Source: Laedolimicola sp934402125 (GTDB taxonomy: Bacteria; Bacillota; Clostridia; Lachnospirales; Lachnospiraceae). Taken from it: a stretch of DNA of 64,000 bases. The stretch is from positions 62,001 to 126,000 of the forward strand of contig NZ_JBQHTG010000002.1 of assembly GCF_052065835.1 (NCBI RefSeq). Direction: 5' to 3'. The first letter of the stretch is position 1, and every line of letters begins with the position of its first letter. The notes under the pieces are model-generated. The model saw only the letters and a list, made by a program, of their open reading frames with translations. It was not told the origin of the DNA and searched no databases. A program made the translations under genes and the position numbers. Positions 8,552 through 18,984 of this stretch are shown in pieces.

Positions 8552-9340
8552 ATGAGTTTACAGGTAAAAAATCTGGATTATCAGATAGGCGGAAAAAGCA
8601 TTCTGGAACAAATCTGCCTGGAGGTGAAGGACGGGGAATTTGTCGGCCTGGTAGGACCGAACGGCTGCGGCAAATCCACCCTTCTGAAGAATATCTACCG
8701 GACTTATAAGCCGGGCCGGGGGACAGTCTTTCTGAACGAAAAGGACGTGCTGGATTTTTCCTTCAAGAAAATGGCCGGAGAAATGGCGGTTATGGCGCAG
8801 GAAAACCATGTGGAGTTTGATTTTGAGGTGCGGGATATGGTCATGTTCGGCCGGTATGCCAAGAAGAAATTCCTGCAGGGAGATTCCGCGGAGGATCGGA
8901 AGCTTTGTGAGAAATGTCTCCGGGAGGTGGGACTGTCCGGCTATGAGCACCGCTCCTACTTAAGCCTCTCCGGAGGCGAGAAGCAGCGTGTGCTGCTGGC
9001 CCGGGTGCTGATGCAGGAGAGCGCCTTTATCGTGCTGGACGAGCCCACCAACCATCTGGACGTGAGCTACCAGTATCAGATTATGGATATTTTAAAGGGG
9101 CAGGAAGTGACGGTATTTTCGTCCATTCACGACCTGAATCTGGCTGCCCTGTACTGCGATCGGATTATTTTCATGTACCAGGGGAAAATTGTGGACTACG
9201 GTACGCCGGAAGAGGTGCTCACAAAAGAAAATATTCGGGAATACTTTGGCATTGAAGCGCAGATCACAACCAATACGGCCACCGGAAAGCGCCAGATCTA
9301 TTATCTGCCCGGTTGGGTCAAAAGCGGAAAAAGGGCTTGA
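8552..9340 (+). CDS. btuD: ATP-binding protein of the corrinoid importer
   Basis: A 262-residue ABC ATPase with Walker A GPNGCGKST (residues ~35-43), Q-loop AQENH, signature LSLSGGEKQRVLLARVL, Walker B FIVLDEPTNHLD and an H-loop in SSIHDLNLAA. It drives transport through the adjacent permease. The stop codon (9338-9340) lies inside the -35 box of the next promoter, so the tyrS unit begins exactly where this operon ends. Confidence 0.93.
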   Translation: MSLQVKNLDYQIGGKSILEQICLEVKDGEFVGLVGPNGCGKSTLLKNIYRTYKPGRGTVFLNEKDVLDFSFKKMAGEMAVMAQENHVEFDFEVRDMVMFGRYAKKKFLQGDSAEDRKLCEKCLREVGLSGYEHRSYLSLSGGEKQRVLLARVLMQESAFIVLDEPTNHLDVSYQYQIMDILKGQEVTVFSSIHDLNLAALYCDRIIFMYQGKIVDYGTPEEVLTKENIREYFGIEAQITTNTATGKRQIYYLPGWVKSGKRA

Positions 9341-9365
9341 CAAAATCCGCTTCTCTGCCTATAAT
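9337..9365 (+). promoter_or_regulatory. Consensus promoter of the tyrS T-box leader
   Basis: TTGACA (9337-9342), a 17-nt spacer and TATAAT (9360-9365) match the consensus perfectly. The -35 box overlaps the btuD stop codon. Confidence 0.85.
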
Positions 9366-9389
9366 AAACGCAGATTTACACATAAACCA

Positions 9390-9681
9390 AAAGGCTTTGA
9401 CGGGAACAAGTAGAAGTCGGAGGGAGCGGACAGAAAGCAGCCGGGCGATGAGAGGCGCGCGTATCTCCTGATTTTGAATACATCCCCGAGCTTCGCACCG
9501 AACCCATTTCCGGAAGCGTTTTTCCGAGGCAGGAAGTAGGCTGCGACGGAATCCCGCACCCGTTAGCGTGCTAGAGTGTCGATAGCTGGCACTTGAAGAG
9601 GTAAGCAGCGCGAGCTGTTTATGAAAAAAGGTGGTAACACGAGCGTAGCCCTCGTCCTTTTACGGGACGGGGGTTTCTTTT
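9390..9681 (+). promoter_or_regulatory. T-box leader, tyrosine-specific
   Basis: The hallmark AGGTGGTAACACG lies at 9629-9641, just before a terminator. In the stem I region, GAATACATC carries a UAC (Tyr) triplet at 9479-9481, placed like a specifier codon. Uncharged tRNA-Tyr should stabilise the antiterminator and switch tyrS on. The 5' edge is approximate. Confidence 0.9.
9649..9681 (+). terminator. T-box terminator
   Basis: CCCTCGTCC (9649-9657) pairs with GGACGGGGG (9665-9673) and is followed by a TTTCTTTT tract. The 5' arm follows the T-box sequence, as expected for a competing antiterminator. Confidence 0.85.
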
Positions 9682-9697
9682 GCACGTAAGCAATGAG

Positions 9698-9815
9698 CTG
9701 TGCGTTTGAGTCTCCATCCACATTTTTCATGCTTGCATGGGAAATGTGGATGGAGACTCGAACATAGGGCGAAGCCCGTGAGCCCTGGCTTTGAAAAAAG
9801 CCAGGGCCTGCACAG
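9698..9815 (+). other. Compact multi-hairpin element between T-box and tyrS
   Basis: CTGTGC (9698-9703) pairs with GCACAG (9810-9815) and encloses three hairpins. The first has 22-nt arms (9704-9725 with 9742-9763, one G-U pair) and an inner CATGC-TT-GCATG stem. The second is GGGC-GAA-GCCC (9768-9778). The third has 11-bp arms (9782-9792 with 9797-9807) and a GAAA loop. There is no T run, so it is not a simple terminator. It may be a dispersed palindromic repeat or a structured RNA; neither can be proven from one copy. Confidence 0.75.
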
Positions 9816-9848
9816 TGGAGTAACTTTAAGATTAGGAGGAAGAGAACA

Positions 9849-11081
9849 ATGGCAGAAAACATTTATGACGTACTCATGGAGCGCGGCTTCATCGAGCAGT
9901 GTACCCATCCGGAGGAGGTAAGAGAGCTCCTCGGAAAGGAAAAAGTAACCTTTTACATCGGCTTTGACGCCACCGCAGACAGCCTGACCGCAGGACATTT
10001 CCTGACCATCATGGCTATGATGCATATGCAGCGGGCAGGACATCGTCCCATCGCCCTTTTGGGCGGCGGAACTACCATGGTAGGAGACCCATCCGGTAAG
10101 TCCGATATGCGTAAGATTATGACAAAGGAAACCATTCAGCACAATGCGGACTGCTTCAAGAACCAGCTGTCCCGTTTTATCAACTTCGACAACGACAACG
10201 CGATTCTGGCAAATAACGCGGACTGGCTGCTGGATCTGAACTATGTGGATTTCCTGCGTGAGGTGGGAGCGCATTTCTCCGTAAACCGGATGCTGACCGC
10301 GGAGTGCTACAAGCAGAGAATGGAGAAGGGTCTGACCTTCTTTGAGTTTAACTACATGATCATGCAGTCCTACGATTTTCTGAAGCTGAATCAGATGTAC
10401 GGCTGTCAGATGGAGATGGGCGGCAATGACCAGTGGTCCAATATCATCGGCGGCGTAGAGCTGATTCGGAGAAAAGAGAACAAGCCGGCTTACGGCCTGA
10501 CCTTCAAGCTTCTGACTACCAGCGAGGGTATTAAGATGGGCAAGACCATGAAGGGCGCTGTATGGCTTGATCCGGAAAAGACCTCTCCCTACGAGTTCTA
10601 CCAGTACTGGAGAAACATCGAAGATGTGAAGGTAGAGGAGTGTCTGGGACTTCTGACCTTCCTGCCGATGGACGAGGTTCGTCGCCTGGGAGCTCTGGAG
10701 GGTGCGGAAATCAATCACGCAAAAGAGGTTCTGGCATACGAGATCACTAAGATTGTACACGGTGAGGAAGAAGCTAAGAAAGCGCAGGAGGCTGCAAGAG
10801 CCCTGTTCGCAGGCGGCGGCAAGACCGACGATATGCCCACTACAACCTATGCGAAGGCCGACCTGGACGAGGGCAAGGATATCCTGACGCTTCTGGTGGA
10901 GACAAAGCTGGCTCCCACCCGTTCCGAGGCGAGACGTCTGGTACAGCAGGGCGGCGTGACGGTCAATGATGTAAAGGTAACAGATGTGTACCAGAAATTT
11001 ACCACCAATGATATGGACGCCGACGGAGCGCTGGTGCTTCGCAAGGGCAAGAAGGCATACCACAAGGTAAAGGCTGATTAA
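9849..11081 (+). CDS. tyrS: Tyrosyl-tRNA synthetase
   Basis: Charges tRNA-Tyr in the cytoplasm. The 410-residue protein has a class I Rossmann core with YIGFDATADSLTAGHFL (the HIGH-region variant), GGGTTMVGDPSGKSDMR, tyrosine-pocket helices, and a KMGKT form of the KMSKS loop (EGIKMGKTMKG). The C-terminal S4-like RNA-binding domain is LAPTRSEARRLVQQGGVTVN (~355-375). The ribosome site AGGAGGAAGAG precedes the ATG. Expression is governed by the T-box at 9390-9681. Confidence 0.96.
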   Translation: MAENIYDVLMERGFIEQCTHPEEVRELLGKEKVTFYIGFDATADSLTAGHFLTIMAMMHMQRAGHRPIALLGGGTTMVGDPSGKSDMRKIMTKETIQHNADCFKNQLSRFINFDNDNAILANNADWLLDLNYVDFLREVGAHFSVNRMLTAECYKQRMEKGLTFFEFNYMIMQSYDFLKLNQMYGCQMEMGGNDQWSNIIGGVELIRRKENKPAYGLTFKLLTTSEGIKMGKTMKGAVWLDPEKTSPYEFYQYWRNIEDVKVEECLGLLTFLPMDEVRRLGALEGAEINHAKEVLAYEITKIVHGEEEAKKAQEAARALFAGGGKTDDMPTTTYAKADLDEGKDILTLLVETKLAPTRSEARRLVQQGGVTVNDVKVTDVYQKFTTNDMDADGALVLRKGKKAYHKVKAD

Positions 11082-11082
11082 T

Positions 11083-11331
11083 ATGGAAGAAAGACAGTAT
11101 CTTTCCCGCATCCGCGCCTTTCTGGAGGAAAAGGGCTGGGAATATGAATACACGGAGGAGGACGGGCTTGGCAGCATTGACTTCTCCTACCGCGGCGTTC
11201 CTTATCACATCTGGGAGTTTGAGGAAAACGGTGAGCGCGGCGCAGAGACCAATCTCTACCACGGCGGCCGTCAGCAGGAGGTCCTCGGCGACTACGAGGA
11301 AGAGCTGATCCGGGAAATGAAGCGCTGGTAA
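11083..11331 (+). CDS. Small acidic protein of unknown function after tyrS
   Basis: An 82-residue protein, rich in Glu and Tyr/Trp (SIDFSYRGVPYHIWEFEENG), starting one base after the tyrS stop, so it is probably co-transcribed and translationally coupled. It has no signal peptide, membrane segment or metal-binding motif. The pattern suggests a compact alpha/beta fold with an N-terminal helix (YLSRIRAFLEEKGW) and a C-terminal helix (EELIREMKRW). I do not recognise the family. The alaS promoter starts directly at its stop codon. Confidence 0.65.
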   Translation: MEERQYLSRIRAFLEEKGWEYEYTEEDGLGSIDFSYRGVPYHIWEFEENGERGAETNLYHGGRQQEVLGDYEEELIREMKRW

Positions 11332-11360
11332 TTGACAAACCCTATTCCAGAATTTATAAT
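11332..11360 (+). promoter_or_regulatory. Consensus promoter of alaS
   Basis: TTGACA (11332-11337), a 17-nt spacer and TATAAT (11355-11360), about 60 nt upstream of the start. No T-box motif is seen in this short leader. Confidence 0.85.
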
Positions 11361-11420
11361 AAAAAAGATTATGGAATAGAAAGAGCCTGTGTAACGTGAT
11401 ATGGGCTTAGGAGGGAACAA

Positions 11421-14060
<2,640 letters not shown>

Positions 14061-14078
14061 ATAACATAACGGTGTATG

Positions 14079-14112
14079 AAAAAGCGGGAGAAGGCGACTT
14101 CTTCCGCTTTTT
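14079..14112 (+). terminator. alaS terminator
   Basis: AAAAAGCGGGAGAAG (14079-14093) pairs with CTTCTTCCGCTTTTT (14098-14112) around loop GCGA. It is A-rich upstream and T-rich downstream. Confidence 0.85.
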
Positions 14113-14162
14113 GGTTCTTTTCCATAGAAGCTGCGACATATATTGTCCTAAGAGGTGAGGAC

Positions 14163-15122
14163 ATGCAGAATGGAAAAACCATAGAGGAACTGGAAAAAAT
14201 CCTGGCGCTGCCCGTGCGGGAGACGGTTCAAAAAGCCCATTTGGAGATTGGAAAGCTGCAGGAAATCCGGCTGGGAGCGGGACGCCCCCTGACGCTCTGG
14301 TACCGTGGAAGGGAAATGTTCCTGACAGAAGAGGGGCGGGAGACGCTGGAATGGCACCGGGCCAGAATGGTAACGGAGCAGGAGGTCCGGGAAACACTGG
14401 AATTTGCCGGAAACTATTCCCTGTACGCTTATGAAGACGAGATTCGTCAGGGCTATCTGACCCTGCCCGGAGGCCATCGGATCGGTGTGGCGGGAAGGGT
14501 GGTTACGGAGGAAGGCCGGGTGAAGACTCTGCGCCACATCAGCAGTCTGAATATTCGTGTGGCCCATGAGGTCAGAGGATGCGCGGACGGGGTGCTGCCC
14601 TGGCTGTACGGGCCGGAGGGTCTTTTGCATACGCTGCTTCTGTCCCCGCCCCGCTGCGGAAAGACTACACTTTTGCGGGATCTGATCCGTCAGATTTCCG
14701 ACGGAAAGGTGGGAATGCGGGGGCTCCGGGTGGGAGTGGTGGACGAACGGAGTGAAATCTGCGGCTGCCATCTGGGGATACCGGGAAATGATGTGGGACT
14801 TCGGACGGATATCCTGGACGGCTGCCCCAAAGCAGAAGGGATGCTGATGCTGGTGCGCTCCATGGCTCCGGAGGTCCTTGCCGTAGATGAGATCGGAGGC
14901 GCTGCCGATGTGGCGGCCCTGGAGACAGCGCTGTTCTGCGGCTGCCGGATTCTGGCCACGGTACATGGGACAGATCTTGGAGATCTTCAGCAGAAGCCGC
15001 TGTTCGCGCGTCTTTTGCAGGAGGAGATCTTTGAACGCTTTGTGGTGCTGGACGCCAGACACGGGCCGGGAACGGTGCGCAAGATTTTGGATGGAAAGGG
15101 GAAGGTGCTTTGCTCAAGCTGA
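14163..15122 (+). CDS. spoIIIAA: Stage III sporulation protein AA (ATPase)
   Basis: A 319-residue secretion-type ATPase at the base of the SpoIIIA-SpoIIQ channel between mother cell and forespore. The C-terminal AAA-like domain carries Walker A SPPRCGKTTLLRD (residues ~160) and Walker B EVLAVDEIGG, while the N-terminal part resembles secretion ATPases. The start at 14163 has AGAGGTGAGG upstream; the longer frame from 14076 begins inside the alaS terminator. It is the first of eight tightly packed spoIIIA genes, presumably under a mother-cell sigma factor. Confidence 0.93.
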   Translation: MQNGKTIEELEKILALPVRETVQKAHLEIGKLQEIRLGAGRPLTLWYRGREMFLTEEGRETLEWHRARMVTEQEVRETLEFAGNYSLYAYEDEIRQGYLTLPGGHRIGVAGRVVTEEGRVKTLRHISSLNIRVAHEVRGCADGVLPWLYGPEGLLHTLLLSPPRCGKTTLLRDLIRQISDGKVGMRGLRVGVVDERSEICGCHLGIPGNDVGLRTDILDGCPKAEGMLMLVRSMAPEVLAVDEIGGAADVAALETALFCGCRILATVHGTDLGDLQQKPLFARLLQEEIFERFVVLDARHGPGTVRKILDGKGKVLCSS

Positions 15123-15628
15123 CAGGAGCCTGTCTGATTCTCTGCTCGGCGGCCGGAATTGGGGCAAGCTTTGGCCGGGATCTGCGCCTCAGGCTTAGGG
15201 AGCTTCGGATTCTGAAGCGGCTGATCTATATGCTGCAGGGGGAGATCCGTTATGCCAGACTGCCCCTGCCGGAGGCGTTTTCCCATGTTTCAGTACGGCT
15301 GCCGGAGCCCTTTGGACTGTTCCTGGCAGAAACGGCAGATGAGCTTCGGAAAGCAGACGGAAGAAGCCTGGGGGAAATCTGGAGGGACGAGGTAGAGAGA
15401 CGCCTGAAGCCCGCGCACCTGACCCGGAACGACCGGGAGCAGCTTACGACACTGGGAGAGGTGCTGGGGTATCTGGATACGGAAATGCAGCTTTCTGCCA
15501 TAGGACTTTATCAGGAGCAGCTGGAACAGGGGATTGCGGAGGCACAGGAACAGATGGAAGGCAGGCAGAAGCTGTATCAGAGCCTGGGGATCGCGGGCGG
15601 CGTCTTCCTGGTGATTCTTCTGCTTTGA
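15110..15628 (+). CDS. spoIIIAB: Stage III sporulation protein AB
   Basis: A 172-residue membrane protein resembling GspF-like components, with one hydrophobic segment at each end (GACLILCSAAGIGASFG and GIAGGVFLVILLL) and a helical middle. It starts at a TTG that overlaps spoIIIAA by 13 nt; AAAGGGGAAGG lies upstream. The typical family pattern RLRELRILKRLIYMLQGEI is present near residue 30. Confidence 0.9.
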   Translation: MLKLTGACLILCSAAGIGASFGRDLRLRLRELRILKRLIYMLQGEIRYARLPLPEAFSHVSVRLPEPFGLFLAETADELRKADGRSLGEIWRDEVERRLKPAHLTRNDREQLTTLGEVLGYLDTEMQLSAIGLYQEQLEQGIAEAQEQMEGRQKLYQSLGIAGGVFLVILLL

Positions 15629-15646
15629 TGGGAAACAGGAGGAGCT

Positions 15647-15841
15647 ATGGGTGTGAACCTCATTTTTAAGATTGCGGCAGTGGGCATTCTGGTGTCGGTT
15701 ATCTGCCAGGTGCTCAAGCACAGCGGGCGGGAGGAGCAGGCCTTTCTCACCAGCCTGGCCGGGCTGGTACTGGTGCTGTTCTGGATTCTGCCTTATATAT
15801 TCGAGCTGTTTGATACCATGAAGCAGCTGTTTGCCCTGTGA
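15647..15841 (+). CDS. spoIIIAC: Stage III sporulation protein AC
   Basis: A 64-residue protein with two transmembrane segments, which is the normal size for this small channel component. ATG is preceded by AGGAGGAGCT. Confidence 0.92.
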   Translation: MGVNLIFKIAAVGILVSVICQVLKHSGREEQAFLTSLAGLVLVLFWILPYIFELFDTMKQLFAL

Positions 15842-15854
15842 GGAGGTGGAGACC

Positions 15855-16238
15855 ATGTTTCAGGCGGTGATGATCGGCATAACCGGCGTCTTCCTGGCTT
15901 TATTTCTGAAACAGATGAAGCCGGAGTACGCGGCGTTCGCCAGCGTCGGCACAGGACTTCTGCTGCTTTTGATGGCAGCGGAGCGCCTTTCCCTGGTTGT
16001 GGAAAATATCCGGCTGCTGCAGGACGCCATTTCCATTCAGAGCGCCTATATCCAGGCGCTGCTGAAAATCATCGGCATTACCTATATATCGGAATTTGCG
16101 GCGGACATCTGCCGGGACGCCGGGTATTCGGCGGTGGCGGGACAGATCGGCGTGGTGGCGAAGCTGTCTGTTCTGGCGGTGAGCATGCCCATTGTAAACG
16201 CGCTGCTTCAGACGGTGCAGGGCTTTCTGGGAGGGTAA
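15855..16238 (+). CDS. spoIIIAD: Stage III sporulation protein AD
   Basis: A 127-residue membrane protein of the SpoIIIAC/AD family with about four hydrophobic segments and the conserved IIGITYISEFAADICRDAG motif near residue 75. The ATG at 15855 is placed by GAGGAGGTGG upstream; an in-frame upstream ATG at 15831 would precede this site and overlap spoIIIAC. Confidence 0.92.
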   Translation: MFQAVMIGITGVFLALFLKQMKPEYAAFASVGTGLLLLLMAAERLSLVVENIRLLQDAISIQSAYIQALLKIIGITYISEFAADICRDAGYSAVAGQIGVVAKLSVLAVSMPIVNALLQTVQGFLGG

Positions 16239-16240
16239 TC

Positions 16241-17287
16241 ATGGAAACTTTCGCTCTGGAACAGCTGGATTTTTCGGAAATTCAGGAGGCTGTGGATGAG
16301 ATTCTGCGACAGGGCTTTTCCTTTCAGGATACGGTGCTTGCGCTCCTGTCCGGGGAGCAGCCCTTTACGCTGGAGGGCTTCCTGGGGAGTGTGTGGCTGG
16401 AGGCAGGGCAGAACCTGGCGCAGGAAAAGCAGCTGTTTCTGTCGATTCTGGTGCTGGGGATTGCGGCAGCCCTGCTTACCAATGTTACCGGCGTATTTCA
16501 AAGCGATCAGATTGGGGAGATTAGCTTTGAAATGACCTATCTGCTGCTGTTCCTGCTTCTACTCCGGGTGTTCGAGGGAGCGGCGGAGCTGGCGGGGCAG
16601 GTCCTGGCAGGCGTCCTGCAATTCATGCAGGCTCTGCTTCCGGCCTGGTGCCTGTCTGTGACGCTGGCGGCAGGGGGCACGACGGCGCTGGTTTTCTATC
16701 AGTTTTTGCTGGGCCTTATCTATCTGCTGGACTGGCTTATGGGAGAAGCGATGCTGCCGGTGCTGAAATGGTACATGGTCCTGGTTTTTGTCAATCATCT
16801 GACGAAGGAGGAATACCTCTCCCAGCTGACGGAGCTTACGGGGAAGGCGGCGGGCTGGATCATGAAATCCTTGCTTGGCCTGGTCGTGGGCTTCCACGCG
16901 GTCCAGGGAATGGTTACGCCTGCTGTGGACGCCCTGAAGGGCACGGCCTTTACCCGGGCGGCCCGGCTTCTGCCCGGTATCGGCAACGCAGCGGGCGGCG
17001 TAGCCGAGCTTTTGCTGGGCTCCGCGGTTCTTCTGAAAAACGGCATAGGGGCGGCTGCGGTACTGGTGCTGGGCCTGCTCTGTCTGGGGCCTCTGCTAAA
17101 GCTGGGAATGCTGACGCTGCTTCTGAAGGGGACGGCGGCGCTGCTCCAGCCGGTCTGCGATAAGCGCTTTGTGGGCTGCGTGTCCGGCGCGGGCGAGGGC
17201 GTGCGTCTCCTGCTTCAGGCGGTTTTTACGGTGACGGTGCTTTTTGTGATTACGATTGTGGCCGTGACGCTGTCGGTGCGGCTGTGA
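16241..17287 (+). CDS. spoIIIAE: Stage III sporulation protein AE
   Basis: A 348-residue polytopic membrane protein of normal length with the family patterns TLEGFLGSVW, LLPAWCLSVTLAAGGTTAL and VVGFHAVQGMVTPAVDALKG. It is a mother-cell membrane component of the feeding-tube channel. It begins two bases after the spoIIIAD stop. Confidence 0.92.
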   Translation: METFALEQLDFSEIQEAVDEILRQGFSFQDTVLALLSGEQPFTLEGFLGSVWLEAGQNLAQEKQLFLSILVLGIAAALLTNVTGVFQSDQIGEISFEMTYLLLFLLLLRVFEGAAELAGQVLAGVLQFMQALLPAWCLSVTLAAGGTTALVFYQFLLGLIYLLDWLMGEAMLPVLKWYMVLVFVNHLTKEEYLSQLTELTGKAAGWIMKSLLGLVVGFHAVQGMVTPAVDALKGTAFTRAARLLPGIGNAAGGVAELLLGSAVLLKNGIGAAAVLVLGLLCLGPLLKLGMLTLLLKGTAALLQPVCDKRFVGCVSGAGEGVRLLLQAVFTVTVLFVITIVAVTLSVRL

Positions 17288-17296
17288 GGGGGGAGT

Positions 17297-17734
17297 ATGA
17301 AGGAATTTCTGGACGGCTGGGTGCGGGACATTGCGTTTTATACTATCCTGATGACGGTGCTGCTCCACCTGCTTCCGGGAGAGAGCCAGAGAAAATATGT
17401 CCGCTTTTTCCTGGGCGTTGTACTGATGCTGGTGGTGCTGTCTCCTGTTTTGAAGCTTTCGGGCGTGGCAGAGGAGCTTGATAAGGCTTACGCAGCCCAG
17501 ACCTATGACGAGGAATTGCAGGCTTTTATCAGGCGGCAGGAGGAGCTGGAACAGCGGCTGCAGGAAGGAGAGGAACCTTATGGAATCCCGGATATCAAAG
17601 TGGAAATCGGAGTGGAAGAAGCATGGGAGGGTGCCGAAGAAGGAACAGCTGGCGGTGCTTCTTCTCTTTGGAATTCTTCTGGTGGTGATAGCGCTTCCCG
17701 TATCCACGACAGAGGAAAAGAAGGAAACGATTGA
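17297..17734 (+). CDS. spoIIIAF: Stage III sporulation protein AF, long 3' overlap with spoIIIAG
   Basis: A 145-residue protein with two N-terminal membrane helices (YTILMTVLLHLLPGE and FFLGVVLMLVVLSPVLKL) followed by a Glu/Gln-rich stretch, typical of SpoIIIAF. It is short for the family, and its last ~50 residues (from GEEPYGIPDIKVEIGV onward) are encoded in sequence that also encodes the start of spoIIIAG in another frame. The final tail is Gly/Ser-rich and may be unconstrained read-through. Confidence 0.85.
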   Translation: MKEFLDGWVRDIAFYTILMTVLLHLLPGESQRKYVRFFLGVVLMLVVLSPVLKLSGVAEELDKAYAAQTYDEELQAFIRRQEELEQRLQEGEEPYGIPDIKVEIGVEEAWEGAEEGTAGGASSLWNSSGGDSASRIHDRGKEGND

Positions 17735-18173
17735 GGAGAAAAAAGAGACGGCGGAAGCGGCGGAGATCACCTACGAGCGGCAGCTGGAGGAGAGACTGGC
17801 TTCTATTTTAAGCCAGGTGGCCGGAGCCGGCCGGGTGCGCGTGATGGTGACGCTGGAATCGAAGGGGGAACGGATTGTGGAGAAGGATACGCCGGAAACC
17901 CGGAAGACCGTGGAGGAGACAGACGCGGCCGGAGGCAGCCGCAGCACCAGCGAACAGGAATGGGGAGAGGAGACAGTCTATTATGAGGCCGGGAGCGGAG
18001 AAAAAAGCCCTTATGTGGTAAAGGAGCTGGAGCCCTCCCTGGAGGGAGTCCTGGTGCTGGCAGAGGGCGGCGGAAGCCCGGTGGTAAGGCAGGAGCTTCT
18101 GGAGGCGGTGCAGGCATTATTTTCCATCGAGGCACATAAAATAAAAATAATGAAGTTGGAGGGTGCAAAGTGA
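17580..18173 (+). CDS. spoIIIAG: Stage III sporulation protein AG
   Basis: A 197-residue protein with a basic cytoplasmic N-terminus, a membrane helix at ~21-40 (LAVLLLFGILLVVIALPV) and an extracytoplasmic ring-forming domain containing LASILSQVAGAGRVRVMVTLE, in the pattern of SpoIIIAG/FliF-like rings. The ATG at 17580 follows AAGGAGAGG and lies 155 nt inside spoIIIAF; the next usable codon (GTG 17631) has no proper spacing, so a long overlap is hard to avoid. Confidence 0.9.
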   Translation: MESRISKWKSEWKKHGRVPKKEQLAVLLLFGILLVVIALPVSTTEEKKETIEEKKETAEAAEITYERQLEERLASILSQVAGAGRVRVMVTLESKGERIVEKDTPETRKTVEETDAAGGSRSTSEQEWGEETVYYEAGSGEKSPYVVKELEPSLEGVLVLAEGGGSPVVRQELLEAVQALFSIEAHKIKIMKLEGAK

Positions 18174-18844
18174 AAAACATATTTAAAAAGAACCAGATGA
18201 TTATCACAGCCCTGGCGATTATGATTGCGGTAGCCGGATATCTGAATTATTCCGGAAGCAAGCTGGAGGGAGCTAAGGTGAAAACGGGAGCCGGCGGGGA
18301 AACGGCGGAAGAGGCTTCCGCCGCGGAGGATATTTCCGCAGAGGATCTGTACGCCCAGACCGGTCTGGAGGAGCTGCAGTTTGAGGACGGGGATATCGCC
18401 GGCCTGGATCCGGACGGGGAGGCGTTGGCAGATGTGGAGGAGGGCGAGGAGCCCGGTGAGGCGGTTCTGGCCAGCTCGTCAGCGGGAACCGGATTCGCGG
18501 CGGAGGCAAAGGTCACAAGAGAACAGCTGCGCTCCAAAAACAAGGCAACCCTTCTGGATGTAATCAACAATACCCAGGTTTCCGAGGCCCAGAAGCAGGA
18601 GGCTGTGGATAGTATGGTGGAGCTGACGGATATCGCGGAAAAGGAAGCGGCGGCAGAGCTTCTCCTGTCTGCCAAGGGCTTTGAGGACGTGGTGGTCAGC
18701 ATTACCAACGGTCAGGCCGACGTGGTGGTAAATATGGAAAATGTGGACGATGCGGGCCGGGCCCAGATTGAGGATATTGTGAAGCGGAAAACCGGGATTG
18801 CGGGGGAGAATATTGTAATTACACCGACGGCCAGGGCGGAGTAA
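18170..18844 (+). CDS. spoIIIAH: Stage III sporulation protein AH
   Basis: A 224-residue single-pass protein with a helix at ~10-26, an acidic linker (~40-105) and a C-terminal YscJ/FliF-like domain that would contact SpoIIQ across the intermembrane space. It starts with GTG overlapping the spoIIIAG stop by four bases (GTGA). No terminator is obvious before the next promoter. Confidence 0.92.
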   Translation: MKNIFKKNQMIITALAIMIAVAGYLNYSGSKLEGAKVKTGAGGETAEEASAAEDISAEDLYAQTGLEELQFEDGDIAGLDPDGEALADVEEGEEPGEAVLASSSAGTGFAAEAKVTREQLRSKNKATLLDVINNTQVSEAQKQEAVDSMVELTDIAEKEAAAELLLSAKGFEDVVVSITNGQADVVVNMENVDDAGRAQIEDIVKRKTGIAGENIVITPTARAE

Positions 18845-18853
18845 AGAGCGGAC

Positions 18854-18882
18854 TTTACAGAAACGACATTTTTTTGTATAAT
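18854..18882 (+). promoter_or_regulatory. Promoter of the PRD regulator gene
   Basis: TTTACA (18854-18859), a 17-nt spacer and TATAAT (18877-18882). Confidence 0.65.
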
Positions 18883-18925
18883 TTAATGTACAATGTTATA
18901 AAAAAGCTGAAAACATAACAAAAAC

Positions 18926-18950
18926 GGGCAGTTCGTAACGGGAACTGCCC
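18926..18950. promoter_or_regulatory. Perfect 9-bp inverted repeat in the regulator's leader
   Basis: GGGCAGTTC (18926-18934) and GAACTGCCC (18942-18950) lie 34 bp upstream of the regulator's ATG and downstream of its promoter. On the plus strand no T run follows. On the minus strand a GTTTTTG follows, but no gene there would need it. It could be an autoregulatory operator or an RNA hairpin. Confidence 0.5.
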
Positions 18951-18984
18951 TAAAACAGTTTCCTACAGAAGAGAGAAGAGAAGC

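Noticed and set aside
9660..11177. Long minus-strand open frame opposite tyrS
   Set aside because: Antisense to a confirmed synthetase and its T-box; no ribosome site or family pattern.
14130..14150. SigE-like -10 (CATATATT) upstream of spoIIIAA
   Set aside because: One mismatch to the -10 consensus, but no acceptable -35 element at the right distance; too weak to list as a promoter.
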